Assembly: GCF_033568475.1 (NCBI RefSeq)
Contig: NC_133123.1
Location: forward strand, 134,121,242 to 134,185,241
Length of the DNA: 64,000 nucleotides
Direction: 5' to 3'
Origin: Henckelia pumila
Taxonomy: Eukaryota > Streptophyta > Magnoliopsida > Lamiales > Gesneriaceae
In this document: piece by piece, positions 1-12,214 of the stretch
Layout of the letters: each line of letters starts with the position of its first letter
Numbering within the stretch: position 1 is the stretch's first letter
The notes under the pieces: generated by a model
What the model saw: the letters and a program-made list of their open reading frames with translations, nothing else
Database searches by the model: none
What the model was told of the DNA's origin: nothing
Translations under genes and position numbers: made by a program

Positions 1-905
1 AGGCGCTTTACCTTGATTCGTTGGGCAAGTCGGAAAGTGTTGTTCCGAGTCACAAGGAGTTGTGAGCCCACGGCTAGCTGTATCCCTGAACCATTGAGGG
101 TCACACAGTGTAATGGAGTTTTAATCCCCGTTGAGATAGTTAAATTTAAAGAGTTAAATTTAATGAACTAAGGAGTTGGACTTCTTAAATAAGAGTAAGG
201 GAGTAGGATTTCCTAAAATGACATAGGGATGGACATTTTTGGAAACCACTGAATTCGGATTCAGGAAAATTTATTTTGACTTTAAAATGTGCAGAAATGG
301 TTTCTGTGCACATTGGTGAAATCGGTTCATCAATCGGAGTCACGATGAATTTTATATTAATTTCTGAACGTGCGGGCTTTGCTTGTCGGGCCCTAGCTTA
401 TGACTAATGGGCCCTAAGGTGTTAGTGGCCTGCATTATAAATAAGTTATTGCAGTACAGAAATTAAAAAAACAACAGCTCATAATTTTTGAGACAGAAAA
501 TCGAAACCCTCCTCTCTCTCAAAAGTTTTCGGCCGTCCCCTCCCTGTTCTCTGCCCGAGAAATTTCGGTCTGTGATTTTGAATCGCAGTCAGGAATAACG
601 AATCAGATTCGTTTAATCTCTTCGCAGAAAAACTTCTGATAGATTTTCTAGTGCAATCTATCAGAGGGATTTAAACCCCATTCGTGGACCTGATTGAAGG
701 AGTTCATCAGTTCTTGGGAGATACAAGAAGCGCAGAGAAATCTGTGTGGTGTCCATTAATCTCGCTTCGAGATTGGAGGTAAAATTTAATTAATTGTTAT
801 TTGAATTTTACACACACAATAATTTAATCGTTGAATGGTTGATACCCACACCATGGAATCGTTCCATGATAAAATTTTTAAACTTCCGCTGCACCGGGTA
901 TCAAT
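1..905 (+). repeat. Truncated LTR-like fragment, probably copia, at the left edge
   Basis: No coding capacity. The stretch is GC-richer than its surroundings and reads like the U3-R-U5 part of a retrotransposon LTR: a TATA-like site (ATTATAAATAAG near 434), a CT-rich leader (about 505-560), and a U5-like end (CTTCCGCTGCACCGGGTATCA, ending near 904). The left end lies outside the window, so length and target duplication cannot be tested. The LTR reading is inference from sequence style. A host gene promoter with leader is the alternative. Confidence 0.4.
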
Positions 906-1339
906 CGTGATTGATCTGAACGCCAATTATCCAACAATATATATGTTATTGAACGATATATATATATATATATACAGTTTGAAAACGATGACGCGTCACC
1001 AAATAAATGATCTTAGATGTGGGACCAAATGTAATTGTGTTTACATAACTTTTTCACAAATAATAAAATTATTAAGAATAAAGAGATATTACTCATAAAA
1101 AAGACAATATGAAATAAATAACTTTTATTTATACTAAAAAAAATCAAACCAATTTAAAATTTAAATTAATTAAACCAATAGTTTTCTCAAATAAACCGTA
1201 TATTAAATAACCGCTAAACATGACGCTTAATCAAATCAAAACTAAAATGACCAAACTTACGATAAAACAAAATTATTTAATAATTTTGCACGCTTCCATC
1301 TCCAATCAAATAATCGATCCTCCCTTCCGGGTCTCAAAG

Positions 1340-1793
1340 AAATCAAAAACATCAAAATGTGCTGAAAGAGATGAGTCTTTACTTAAATCTTCACCTTGAT
1401 AAATAAGATTAGTCTCAGCATCCTTTGTATTTTCTTTTGAAGATTGATAATACATATCAACAAGGTGTAATTTCGACATACTACAATTATTATACCAATT
1501 ACCTTTATCTCCACTCGTTTTCTTAATTCATTGATTTATTATTTTGGTGACCACTTTCAAAATTCTTTCTTCTCTTGGTTTTCACCCCACTTTTTGGAAC
1601 TTTTATTCTTTTGATCATTATCATTATTATAACCACCGTTAAAATAACGAGGTTTTCCACACCCACGACCATATAGATGAAAGCGTCCTGGATCGCTCCC
1701 ACGGCCACGTCCATGACCACGACCGAATCCCATCTTAGCTTGTTTCATCTTTTTATCATGCATTGCCACATTCACTTCATGAAATGTTTGCAC
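1340..1793 (-). pseudogene. Copia gag 3' fragment, unit A
   Basis: The minus strand encodes a Gly/Arg-rich tract (GFGRGHGRGRGSDPGRF) followed, after frameshifts, by a decayed zinc-knuckle and the downstream gag tail that ends in an HFDV.DFF-like motif. The same order (RGRGRG, CFKCG..GHW, LVDLY, DVSDFF) is seen in the gag of the young copia element at 45.5-45.9 kb, so this is a distant relative of that family. No LTR, protease or reverse transcriptase is attached. The fragment is repeated at 16.0-16.5 kb in the tandem duplicate, with the same flanking DNA (1004-1330 matches 15022-15310). Confidence 0.7.
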
Positions 1794-1800
1794 AGGCCTG

Positions 1801-2314
1801 TGTGACAGATATAACGTATTTTATTGTTGCACATATATATAATGATTTATTTTATATGGTTTCCCATACGCCCACGTACCAATTTCCATAACGTAGATGC
1901 TCTTTTTTTCATTTCCTAGATTATGTTTTCTTCGCACAAGCATTAATTCTTTCGCCACATTTTCAAAACATGCAAGGAATTAAACATTGGTCCATTAATT
2001 AATCTTTTTCATAAATGTTAGAGTAGATCTAGATCGATATAAAACTCGTACGCCTGTCTCCAGGATTCGATCGGATACTATTTTAGTAATTTTATTGAGT
2101 TAAAATAATATATTTAACCAACTACTGGCTACTGCGCTGCATGCCTACATGAACCACAAATACTTCTCTCAATAGATTCATTAAATATATATCCCGCTGA
2201 CCAATTAAATTACCAAAACAAGTTCAACAATATATAGAATTATTAATTAATTTTCCTTTTATATATCCATAAATAAAACTCATTTATCAAACTGATCTAC
2301 TCGTAAAGGGTACT
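1801..2314. other. AT-rich spacer, nothing recognised
   Basis: No open frame, terminal motif or repeat stands out. It separates the gag fragment from the zinc-finger fragment. It is absent from the duplicate unit B, where sequence matching about 1735 joins directly to sequence matching about 2999. Confidence 0.5.
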
Positions 2315-2452
2315 ATGGATCTGTGGAAAGATGATCAGGATTTGAAGAAGATCTCGAGTGAGGTAGTAGAAGTGGGTTACTACTTGGAGTGCAGGAAAAA
2401 CCACGCGCCGAGCATCGGCAAGTACGCGGTGGACGGGTGCTGCGATTTCATG
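2315..2452 (+). pseudogene. Mini zinc finger / ZF-HD dimerisation domain fragment
   Basis: From the ATG the frame gives a short acidic leader, then YLECRKNHAPSIGKYAVDG and CCDFM. This is the first half of the ZF-HD (MIF) zinc-finger domain, whose family pattern is Y.EC.KNHA...G.YAVDGC.EFM. After the FM residues at about codon 46 the homology stops abruptly and the frame runs into AT-rich sequence, so the second half of the zinc-binding domain is missing. Full MIF proteins are roughly 80-100 residues. An intron at this point is conceivable but no clear donor is visible. MIF proteins act as dominant regulators of ZF-HD transcription factors; this fragment should not. Truncated pseudogene is the best reading. 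Confidence 0.72.
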
Positions 2453-2989
2453 TTACAAGTTTTTTCCGTCAAAAGAAAAAAAATACACTTCCATATTTTC
2501 TTATGTTTTCGTTTAACTTGTACATGTTTTATGAATTTATCGACGCTAAAATATGGGATTTTTCCATATCCTGGATTTAAGCGCTTAATAGCGTCGACCA
2601 AACCATGTTTTACAAGCTTTATTTCAAATGAGAAATATTTTTAAAAAGTTCATGTTATATATTTTTTTGAAAATTAATGTTTACTTGATCGCATATTGAA
2701 CGTATGGGATTGTATAATAAAATTTTTAAGATTTATATGTTCCTTATTTTTTTTTACCGTGGGAACCCGTAACCATTATTCTCTGATTTACATTAGGTAC
2801 ACCAAAATTACGAACTAAAGTAATTAATATATTGCAAACTATGCTAGTCAAATAAATCACAACGAAGAAGTCATGTGTACAAATTCACCTGAGAATGCGT
2901 TGATAAGAAGAATTATCTTCTGACAATTGATTATCAAGCGTTCACCGCTCAATCAACTACTCCACTAAATCATATAGTCCTTTGTTCTA

Positions 2990-3570
2990 TCCTACTCTTA
3001 TAATTTGGCTCTTCCATGCACAAACATTATCTAATTGTTCTAATTTTTTATGAAATAATTAAATAACCTATATTTTCACATTTTAAAATATATATTTCTC
3101 ACGTACTCGTTTTTTGCATCAATTAATATATATTACACACCCATACTACATATTTCAAAAACTGTAAATTGTATTATAAGATCTATTATTTCAGTAACTG
3201 TATTATATAATTATACTATATTTCATTATGTAGCATAGGAATGCTAATAATCCAATTAATAGTAGAAAATCATATATATATATATATATATATGTATATT
3301 TATTACATTAATGATCGATTGTGATGAATCTGATGATATGTAAGAAATTCTGATGAAATTTAGAAATCACAGAGCTGGATTTAGTAGGAAATATATATAT
3401 AATAAATTATTATGATTTAATTTGCCTAAAAAAATATTAGAATATCTTAATTTGAATGATTAGAAATGTGCATTGAATATTTGCTCCAAATTGCAGATAT
3501 GGTTCAACCAACGCTATAAATTAAGTGATGAGAAGTTGAACGTACCAATATAATAAAATAAATTATAAAG
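2990..3570 (+). promoter_or_regulatory. Upstream region of the intact SPH gene with TATA box
   Basis: A TATA-like box (CTATAAATTA, TATAAA at 3515-3520) lies about 50 bases before the ATG. The whole block from about 2995 recurs ahead of the other three SPH copies (16500-16700 plus 18048-18177, 26500-27146, and about 38810-39676), with the segment around ATTAGAAATNTGCATT and CAAATTGCAGATAT best preserved in copies A, B and D. Shared upstream DNA in paralogues points to duplication of whole gene cassettes; whether the conserved parts are functional is inference. Confidence 0.6.
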
Positions 3571-4035
3571 ATGAAAAACATGAACATGAATTCAGGAGTA
3601 TTAGTAGTAGTAGTAGTGTTCCTAATGATTAATATTCTGCATGTTTTGGTTGTGAATGCAAGAGATTGTTTGATACATGATAATTATAAAATAGTGTACG
3701 TGGGAAACTGGCTCCCCGGCAACGCAACGTTGGCCGTGCATTGTTACTCTATGTACGACGACCTCGGGCTTCAAATTCTGGGGAAGGGTCAAGAATTCAC
3801 TTTTAATTTCTGTGAGAGTATACTTTTCAACACAAAGTTTTACTGCCAAACAAGCTACTGGAGTAATGAGCTGAGGGGTCAAAGGAAACTCAAGTTCCTA
3901 GCTTTCAGTACCATGTGGGAACATGAGTGGTGCCGGCCTCATCGTGTTTGCTATTGGGCATTATCCGCTCAAGGCCTTTTCTTTTCTCCCACCTATCCTC
4001 CACATCAATTCCAAAAATTTGATGGGTGGAGCTAG
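3571..4035 (+). CDS. SPH: S-protein homologue (plant self-incompatibility S1 family), intact
   Basis: A 154-residue secreted protein. Residues 1-30 form a hydrophobic signal peptide (V-rich, ending VVNA), leaving a mature protein of about 124 residues, which is usual for this family. Family hallmarks are visible: NWLPGN (46-51), VHC (C58), DDLG (63-66), G..F.F.FC (C81), F.C (C92), and near the end C121 and C127 followed by W129 and an aromatic-rich tail. There is an N-glycosylation site (NAT, 51-53). It is a single-exon gene, as is typical. The founding member, poppy PrsS, is a stigma ligand that triggers self-pollen rejection; most SPH genes in other plants have no known role and are small secreted cysteine-rich proteins. 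The ATG chosen gives a full signal peptide and sits about 50 bases after a TATA box. It is the only copy of four in the window with an unbroken frame. Confidence 0.9.
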   Translation: MKNMNMNSGVLVVVVVFLMINILHVLVVNARDCLIHDNYKIVYVGNWLPGNATLAVHCYSMYDDLGLQILGKGQEFTFNFCESILFNTKFYCQTSYWSNELRGQRKLKFLAFSTMWEHEWCRPHRVCYWALSAQGLFFSPTYPPHQFQKFDGWS

Positions 4036-4039
4036 CTAG

Positions 4040-4040
<1 letters not shown>

Positions 4041-4086
<46 letters not shown>

Positions 4087-4132
4087 CATCGATTGTTTCA
4101 ATGATTATAAAATGCATTTTCACCAACCAAAC

Positions 4133-4182
<50 letters not shown>
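4041..4182. repeat. Two (TA)n microsatellites downstream of the SPH gene
   Basis: Perfect TA runs at about 4041-4083 and 4136-4182, separated by about 50 bases of unique sequence. Such runs also occur near 954, 3271, 26053, 26424, 26695, 31907, 38119, 38337, 39492 and 44813. Confidence 0.9.
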
Positions 4183-4185
<3 letters not shown>

Positions 4186-4560
4186 TCTCATTTATATGAA
4201 ATAATTAATCAATCTAATATATACTTGTTGTAGATAAATTACTACAAGAATACATGACTTCAGAGACAGATTTTGGAGACGGAAATAAAATCTATTTTAA
4301 ATTTATGTAAATCATTGACGGATTTTCTACGGAATTACTAGTCCGTTTTGCTATATAACATGATATTTGAAAAGAAATTTGAGACCGAATTTGAAACCGA
4401 TTTGAGACAAAATTAAACATAAAATTTTATAAACAAAAAGAAAAACGGATTATAAACTAAATTTGAGACCATTTGATTTCTGTCCAAAATATTGTTTAAA
4501 ATTTATTGAAAATTGAGACGGAAAAAAAATCCGTTTCAAATTATCTATTTCTAATCTATT

Positions 4561-5725
4561 AAAAAACAAAGAAAAGTCTCAACTTAATTAAAGCCCATCA
4601 GTTAGGTATGGGCAGATTTTCCGTCATCGTGGGAAGATGGATGGAGAGAGGAACTCATAAGCACCAATCGGTTTCTACTTGCCACAAATTCTACCAAACA
4701 TTTTTCACCTCCTTCTTCGACAAAACCACTGATATTTGCTCCAAATCCTTAATTTCAGATCTCACCGGTTTCTCGTTAGAAGCTGATAAATCTTGACACT
4801 GACATAATTGAGAGGTTGGTTGTTGCTCATTCGAAACTGATAGATTTATCCAACAAAGGAATTGGATGTTTGATTATTCATTGAAGAAGCTTTAATTTAT
4901 AGATAATGAGAAGACCAAAATATAGAGATTAATATCCCATAGATTGTTTGTGGAGACCTCATTTTGTCTTTATGGTACTGTTTGCAGTACATGGTTCTTG
5001 AAGAAGAAATTTTTTTTGGTTTATGTTTATTTCTTTAAAGTTTCTGCGAGGTCAAATATTTTGTCTAAAGTTAAGTTATAGCTTTGGAAATTTTACTGGG
5101 TATAATAATAACACAAATTTATGATTCAAGAGACGTATGATCATATATCTAGCTATGCAAACTTGTAAATTAATATGATGCCTGATGAATCAAAGTTTAG
5201 GCTAGCGTATAAATAAAAATTTTATTTGTATGTTTTCCAAATTGGTAAATACTATAAATATTATTTAGTTTAAAATGAAATTCTTATTATTTTGAAGTTT
5301 TGCATGGATTGGACTACATATACACATTTTAATGTTTTTTGTTTGCTGCCTTTTTATAGTGTCTTAATTCCAGGTTTACGAATATGACTAATGACTATAT
5401 TTAATGTCATCTTCTTTTCGTTAACCTGGAGTTTTATCAAGTTTATTTTTGAATTGAATTTTATGCAGTAAAGATGACTCGATTCTTACAATTATTTTAA
5501 GTTCACACGACATAAATCCATGTGGATGATTACGGGAAGTTTAATTTCATCTATTGAAATGCAGAAATATCCTTGAAATTTAACTACAAAATCAACTTAT
5601 TTTATTTAACATGTATATATTAGGAATGTATTTTCAACTTCGTTTAATTGTATGCCTTTTTATAAGGTACGTGGCACGTGCATATATGTTTCAAGTATTT
5701 TAGTTATCTTATTTGATTGTAATCA
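4561..5725. other. CACTA-element interior, left part; possible captured introns
   Basis: AT-rich, with no convincing reading frame. The segment just before 5726 ends in TTGATTGTAATCAG, an acceptable plant splice acceptor ahead of the RTF2-like exon, so part of this stretch may be captured intron. Confidence 0.35.
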
Positions 5726-6000
5726 GATGCGGTTGGAGCTTTACGAGAGAAGATGAAGGAGAAGAAAGCAAAAAAGGATAATGGCAAGAAAACGAAGAAA
5801 GTGAGCAATGCGAACGAGGATAATTCATGGCAATCAACAACATAGGATAGAGATAGTGAAAAGAGATAACAATGGGGTGTCCAATAATTTTAAGGCTACG
5901 GATACAACGCCAGAAAATGCAACCAAGGCGGTGTATGAATCAATTTTCACTTTGGCTAAGAAGTTGAATTTCAAGGAGAGTTACAGCGATTGCTTTAGCA
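5726..6000 (+). pseudogene. Captured host gene fragment resembling the RTF2 C-terminus
   Basis: After a splice-acceptor-like CAG the frame reads DAVGALREKMKEKKAKK and continues lysine-rich to a stop at about 5840. A second frame then gives FKATDTTPENATKAVYESIF and on to FKESYSDC. A Lys-rich linker followed by a short tail with a (V/A)Y.S(I/L)FT motif resembles, from memory, the C-terminal end of the replication termination factor 2 (RTF2) family. That identification is a recollection and not a search result. The frameshift and loss of everything upstream make it a dead fragment. Its place inside the CACTA-like element suggests transposon capture of host exons, as known for Pack-type elements. 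Confidence 0.45.
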
Positions 6001-6257
6001 AAAATTTTTTGTTTGGTTTGCCATTGAGAGCATTTTTATTCATGAATTTTTTGCCTCCTAAAAGAAAACCTAAAAATAAGCATATTGTTGTGTTAATACA
6101 CATTGTGGTGAAGTTATATATGAAACTGAAGCATATATATATAAGTTCTCTTTTCAAAAATAATAATACATTTTTTTTAAAAAAAATGCACTTTACACAC
6201 GTGACGCGTGTGCATCAATACGGGTCGCTGCTCTAAATGGTTCGGACAGTTTCTCAG

Positions 6258-6686
6258 TGTTAGGGAATTACAGCCCATAATAACTGATAACCGACGGATA
6301 ATAATTGCGGAATAAAATAATCAATAAGAACACCAAGGATTTACGTGGTTCACCCAATATAGGCTACGTCCACGGAACTATTGCAATATTTATAACCGGA
6401 GAAATATTACAAGTGTATACAAAACACTATATCTCACCACACCCAAACCCCGTATTACCGAGAAAATATTTCTCTAACTCACACAAGAGAACTCTCAAGA
6501 AAATCCAAGAAACCCTTTTATTTCTTTTTTCTATTAGCTCTCGATTTTGGGATGATTTAACAAATGAGCAGGGAGCTCTATTTATAGGCTAAAAAATGCG
6601 TGAAGGCATTAATTCAGTAACCATCATCCGACAACAATTTCTTGCCACCAACTGCATTTATGGTGGAATTGAATTTCCACCTAACA
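6258..6686 (-). repeat. 3' LTR of the Tork-type copia element
   Basis: Starts TGTTAGG and ends CCACCTAACA in plus-strand reading. It is the partner of 10777-11209. A purine-rich tract lies just inside it on the minus strand. Confidence 0.9.
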
Positions 6687-6757
6687 TTTCTCCCACTTGA
6701 AGAGTTGATTTCAATCATGGCTTCACACAGTCAATGCAACAGCTCATGCCTATTTTC

Positions 6758-9700
6758 TTATAATTGCAGTTCAACTAAAGTTGAACACAACTTCAGTTTA
6801 TCAGTGGTCACCGCTTTTGTGAACATATCAGCTAGATTTCTACTTCCAGGAATCTTTTCAAGCATCAAGATTCCATCTTCCAAAACCGATCTGATGAAAT
6901 GGTACCGAACCTGTATATGCTTCGTCCTAGGATGATAAACAGGATTCTTTGCCAAATGAATATCACTCTGACTGTCATAGTATAATGTGCTATCCTCAAG
7001 CTTCTGACCCAATTGCTCAAGGAATTATCTCAACCATATCATCTCTTTGCTAGCTTCTGTCACTGCAACATACTCAGCTTCAGTAGTCGAAAGCGCAACA
7101 ATATTTTGCAACTTGGACACCCAGCTTACTGTCGTACCACCCAATCTAAATACATATCCAGTAGTACTCTTCCTGCCGTCTAGATCACCACCCATGTCGG
7201 CATCTACAAAACCTTGTAAGCCTGAATTTGACTTTTTGAAGCACAGAGATGAACTGATAGTACCTTTCAAATATCTGAGAATCCACTTCACTGCTTCCCA
7301 GCGTTGTTTCCCTGGATTGCTCATAAACCTGCTAACAAATCCCACTGCATGTGCTATGTCTCGTCTGATGCACACCATTGCATACATGAGGCTTCCGACA
7401 GCAGATGCATAAGGAACCTTATTCATATAAGCATGCTCCTGCTCCGTCGATGATGGTTGAGCTTTGGTTAGTTTGAAATGACTAGCCAAAGGAGTACTAA
7501 CCGTTTTAGCTTCATCCATGTTGAATCTGCTAAGCACTTTTTTCACGTACTGTTCCTGAGATAACTTCAAGACTCTGTTCACCCGATCTCTTAAGATCCT
7601 CATTCCAAGGATTTGTTTTGCAGCTCCCAAATCCTTCATTGCAAATTCTTTTGATAACTCTCTCTTGAGTTTATCAATCTCCTCCAGACAAAATCCTGCT
7701 ATCACCATGTCATCTACATATAGTAGTAGAATGATATAGGAATCGTCAATCTTAATCACATAACAACAGTGATCCGCCTGACACCTCACGAAACCGTTGT
7801 TATTCATGAATCCATCAAACTTCTTGTAACACTGTCTTGAAGATTTTTTGAGACCATACAAGCTCTTCTGAAGTTTGCACACCATTTTCTCTTTTCCTCG
7901 TACTTCAAATTCCTGTGGCTATTTCATATAAATTTCTTCATCCAAGTCATCATGAAGAAACGCCATCTTTACATCCAAATGCTCAAGATGTAATTCTTCC
8001 TTAGCCAGTAGTCCAAGTACTATTCTGATAGTGGTTAACTTAACCACTGGAGAGAAAATCTCGGTGTAATCAACGCCATGTCTTTGTTGAAAGCCTTTTA
8101 CAACAAGTCTTTCCTTGTACCGTTTGCTGCCATCAACTTCTTCTTTGATCCGATACACCCACTTGTTGTGTAATGCTTTTTTGCCTTCCGGAAGTTTTGT
8201 CAACTCCCAAGTCTGATTGGATGACAGTGAATCCATCTCATATTCCATGACTAACTCCCACTTGGTTGAATCATCATTTTGCATTGCTTCTTCAAAGGTT
8301 TCCGGTTCACCTTTATCAGTCAGCAAAATATAGTGAAGTGCAGGGGAGTATTTTTGAGGTTGTCTGATTGTTCTAGAAGATCTCCTGAGTTCAATTTCCA
8401 GAGTTTGCGGGTCATCATCTTGTGCAGTAGTTTCTTTATCTTTCAGGTTACTGGTTTTTGACTCATTCATAGGAATATCCATCAATGGTACTTCATCCGT
8501 CTTCTTGAATTCAGGACATTTATCTCCAGCTGGAATGTCTGATTTGTTCTTGTATAAAACTTTCTCATTGAAAATGACATCTCTGCTCCAAACGATCTTT
8601 CGATTTTGGTCATCCAAAACCGATAACCAAAATCATTATCTCCATAACCAATAAAGAAACACTTCTTTGATTTCGGATCAAGTTTCGTTCTGCTGGCTAA
8701 ATCAATGTGAACATATGAGAGACAACCAAACACTTTCAAGAACGAAAGGTTTACTCCTTTGCCGCTTCAGACCTCCTCTTGTATTCTGCAATCAAGTGGT
8801 ACCGAAGGTCCTCTATTGATCAGATACGCTGTAGTGTTAACTGCATCAGCCCAGAATGATTTTGGCAGTCCAGCGTGCAATCTCATGCTCCTGGCACGTT
8901 CATTCAGGGTTCTGTTCATTCTTTCAGCTACACCATTCTGTTGAGGTGTACCAGGAATGGTTTTCTTCATCTTGATTACGTTCTGTGCACAATACTTCTT
9001 GAACTCAAAATCTTCATATTCTCCACCATTATCAGACCCTAAACACTTCACTTTCAAGTGGTCTCATTTTTCACCATGGATTTTCACCTTTTTTAAAGGT
9101 CTCGTAAACATCAGATTTATTTTTCAGAAAATAAACCCAAACTTTCCTGCTCGAATCATCGATAAATGTGACATAATATCATGAGCCGTCAAGGGATGTC
9201 ACAGGAGATGGCCCCCACACGTCAGTATGAACCAGTTCCAACTTTGCTGCTTTCGGTTCCTACCACCTTTCGAAAAGCTCACCCATTTATGCTTTCCAAG
9301 AACACAATTTTCACACAGTTTGTGTTCGATAGTTTTTAACTCCGGTAGCTTCCCTTTTGATATCAGCATCTTTATTCCTTTCTCACTCATATGTCCAAGT
9401 CTACAATGCCATAGACTTGAGTTAGATCAAGCATCCACAGCTGCTAACATGTCTCTGCAACTGAAAGTCATGTAGAGAGTTCCAGTTTTCGTTCCTCGAG
9501 CAACAATCATGGCTCCTTTGCTCACTTTCCAAGAGCCATCACCAAAGGTCACTTTACGGCATTCGTCATCGAGCTGTACCACTGAGATCAGATTCCGGGT
9601 TAATCTTGGTACATGCCTAACTTTGTTGAGTTTCCAGATAGATCCGTTTGACATTTTCAAATTGATATCACCCATACCAACTATTTTCAACGGTTTTCCA

Positions 9701-9893
9701 TCTACTAGGAAAACTTTTTCGTAATTACCAGCAATTTACTGTATACCTCACGATCACCGGTGGTATGAAATGAAGCTCCCAAATCCATATCCCAAGAATC
9801 AACCGGGCTTTCCATGGATAGTACTAAGGCATCATGTACATCCTCAGTAACAACATTTGCATTATTCTTGGGTGATCTGCAGTCTTTTTTCAT
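6758..9893 (-). pseudogene. Copia pol remnant: protease, integrase, reverse transcriptase, RNase H
   Basis: Read on the minus strand, pieces in different frames give in order: the protease region (about 9705-9893), where the catalytic triad reads DLGAS instead of DSGAS; the GAG-pre-integrase zinc region (9199-9390, CENCVLGKHK); integrase (8767-9057, with SDNGGEY and PQQNGVAERMNRT, so the second Asp and the Glu are present); the reverse transcriptase N-terminal half (7919-8617, KWVYRIK, VKGFQQRHGVDY); its C-terminal half with the active-site YVDDM (7025-7885); and RNase H, whose first part ends STTEAEYVA and whose tail lies at 6758-7012. At least five frame breaks show that it is inactive. The closest style is TNT1-94-like Pol. 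Confidence 0.88.
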
Positions 9894-10634
9894 GTGACCA
9901 GTTTTACCACAGCTCCAGAACTTTAATTTCTTTTCGAATGTATTTTTGTATTTTCCACTCCTTGATTTGGATCTTCCACGCCATCGGTTAGAACCTTTTT
10001 CGCTACTCCTACCCCTACTTCTGTTTTCGAGATTTAGAGCAGATCTCGATGATGTTGCTTCTCACGAATCCATCCTGTGAAGTTCTTCACCAAGGATTCG
10101 ATCTCTGACATCATTGAATTATAACTTTCCTTTTCCAGTAGAATTGCTAACCGCTGCCCGCATCGGCTCTCAAACATTTGGTAAAGACGCCAAAAGAATA
10201 CGTGGTCGAATTTCATCATCAAATTTGATTTCAACCGATGTTAGCTGGGAAACAATCGTATTGAATTCATTGATGTCTGCTGCCACCGGAGCACCTTCCT
10301 CCATCTTTAAGTTGAATAACTTTTTCATAAGGAACACTTTATTATTTGTTGATGGCTTCTCGTACATGTTCGACAAAATAGACATCTCCTCCGTGGTTTT
10401 TTCCTCCGCCACGTTGTGTGCCACGTTCTTTGTTAGGGTCAATCGTATTACTTCTAACACTTGTCGGTCAAGAAGCTCCCAATCATCATCCTCCATCTTT
10501 TCTGGCTTCACCCTAGATAGAGGTTGATGTAGCTTCTTGCTATACAGATAATCTTTAATCTGTAACTGCCAGAACGTGAAATCTGTATCGTCGAACTTAT
10601 TGATTTCAGGCCCCGATCCGTCATTTTCGGCCAT
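9880..10634 (-). pseudogene. Copia gag remnant with damaged zinc knuckle
   Basis: The first frame (10170-10634) opens MAENDGSGPEINKFDDTDF and contains the W..QIKDYL and M.EGA.V..HI-like gag pattern of TNT1-type elements. It is followed by a frameshift into a second piece (10034-10234). The zinc knuckle near 9890-9935 reads FWSCGKTGHMKKDC: the first zinc-binding Cys has become Phe, leaving three of four ligands. Confidence 0.8.
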
Positions 10635-10762
10635 CGCTTCTACTGCCTTAATAAAATTTCAAAAAATCTTTTTTGATGTGGAAGATCAGACAAAGCTGCA
10701 ACCACAGAGTATACTCAGAATTTTTAAGAAATTTTTCACCAAGGATCTTGGACACCGTAACA

Positions 10763-10774
10763 GCTCTGATACTA
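10763..10774 (-). other. Primer binding site of the Tork-type copia element
   Basis: The minus strand reads TAGTATCAGAGC next to the 5' LTR, one base away from the usual TGGTATCAGAGC site for initiator-Met tRNA. Confidence 0.8.
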
Positions 10775-10776
10775 GT

Positions 10777-11209
10777 TGTTAGGAAATTACGACCCATAAT
10801 AAACGATGACCGATGGATAATAATTGCGGAATAAAATAATCAATAAAAATACCAAAAATTTACGTGGTTCACCCAATATAGGCTATGTCCACGGAGCTAC
10901 TGCAATATTTATAACCAGAGAAATATTACAAGTGTATACAAAATACTATATCTCACCACACCCAAATCCCGAGTATTACCGAAAAAATATTTCTCTAAAC
11001 TCACACAAGAGAACACTCAAGAAAATCCAAGAAACCCTTTTATTTCTTTTTTCTATTTGCTCTCGATTTTGGGATGATTTAACAAATGAGTGGGGAGCTC
11101 TATTTATAGGCTCAAAAAACGCGTGAAGGCATTAATTCAGTAACCATCATCTGACAACAATTTCTTGCCACCAACTGCATTTATGGTGGAATTGAATTTC
11201 CACCTAACA
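10777..11209 (-). repeat. 5' LTR of the Tork-type copia element
   Basis: Partner of 6258-6686, with the same termini and about 94% identity by eye. Confidence 0.9.
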
Positions 11210-12214
11210 ATCTGGAAAATTTTATGTTATCAACCATTATGTCAATTAAGTTCATAACACACTTATTATTACACATGATATACTTATTATTTTTGTAAAA
11301 ACATCACCTCGGTAGCTAGTATAAATTAATAACAGATTTGCAACGGACTAATCTAGTTCATTTTTTAAAATATACATAATAATTATCTAAAAAGAAAGAT
11401 TAAAAAAAAGGAAAGATAAAATATGATAATTACCGACCATTATGCACCAAATCATCCCCTAATTTGCAGACGTCTCGTTGCCTCTTCTCCTTCTGTTCTT
11501 TGCCCACGGCCGTTTCTCAATTTTAACAACAGAAGAAAAGTTTGGCACTTCTTTTATGATTCTAATGTGATATCTTCGAGCAAGTTTCCATGAATTTGAA
11601 GTTTTTATAAGGTATGGGACGACTGATTTTCTTCTTCGATTCATGTTTAAAATTTTTTCAATTGAATTTCTTGTTAAATCGAATGCAATAGGGAAGAATA
11701 AGATTTATAATTGCGAGTTAGGGTTAATATTATACCCCGTTCAATGAAATTAGATTGCCCTAAATTTGCCAGATTTGGGGCCGTTTGAATGGGCATGGTG
11801 CCTTATTCAACAGTTAGGGTCCCTTGTAGCAACATGTCGAGGGATGTGAAGTGAAGATTAGTTTACTGGGAGGATTGATGATTTATTTAGTTACTTATAG
11901 TTCAATTAGTTATCTAATTTTGTTTACTTGGATGATGTGGATATTTGTTTATTATCAATGTTAATTACATTGTATTTTCTTTGGATTGAGAAATTACTTG
12001 TTCTAAATATTTTTAATCTATATTGAACTGTGTTATTGTGATTTAAAAATTAATATTTAAGCGAGAAATATAAAAATGAAACTGAAAGTCATAAACAACT
12101 AGTTATTTGAGACAAAACAATGACGGATCTAAGACAAAATCAGAAACGGAATTGAATTTAAAATTGAAGTAATTTGGCCAAAATACAAACGGATTCATAA
12201 ATGGCTTTATAATC
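11210..12214. other. CACTA-element interior, right part
   Basis: About 11450-11760 looks like a CT-rich leader with a possible donor (TATAAGGTATGGG near 11610), perhaps a captured 5' end of a host gene, but no product can be named. From 12110 the GAGAC/GACGGAT subterminal repeats of the CACTA-like element begin. Confidence 0.35.

Larger units (their letters stand above)
6258..11209 (-). mobile_element. Full-length decayed Tork/TNT1-type copia retrotransposon
   Basis: Two LTRs in direct orientation (6258-6686 and 10777-11209, about 430 bases) begin and end TGTTAG...CTAACA. On the minus strand, the primer site TAGTATCAGAGC (10763-10774) matches the usual initiator-Met tRNA site and adjoins the 5' LTR, and the polypurine tract AAGTGGGAGAAA adjoins the 3' LTR. 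Gag, protease, integrase, reverse transcriptase and RNase H follow in the copia order but are broken by frameshifts and stops. By eye the LTRs differ at about 25 positions plus a few indels (roughly 6%). At a commonly used rate of 1.3e-8 per site per year that is an insertion of roughly 2 million years. The flanks (CTCAG and ATCTG) do not form a clean target duplication. Confidence 0.9.

Noticed and set aside
4608..4796. 62-codon frame at the left end of the CACTA-like element
   Set aside because: Short, no recognisable domain, and it overlaps the zone of subterminal repeats and probable captured intron.
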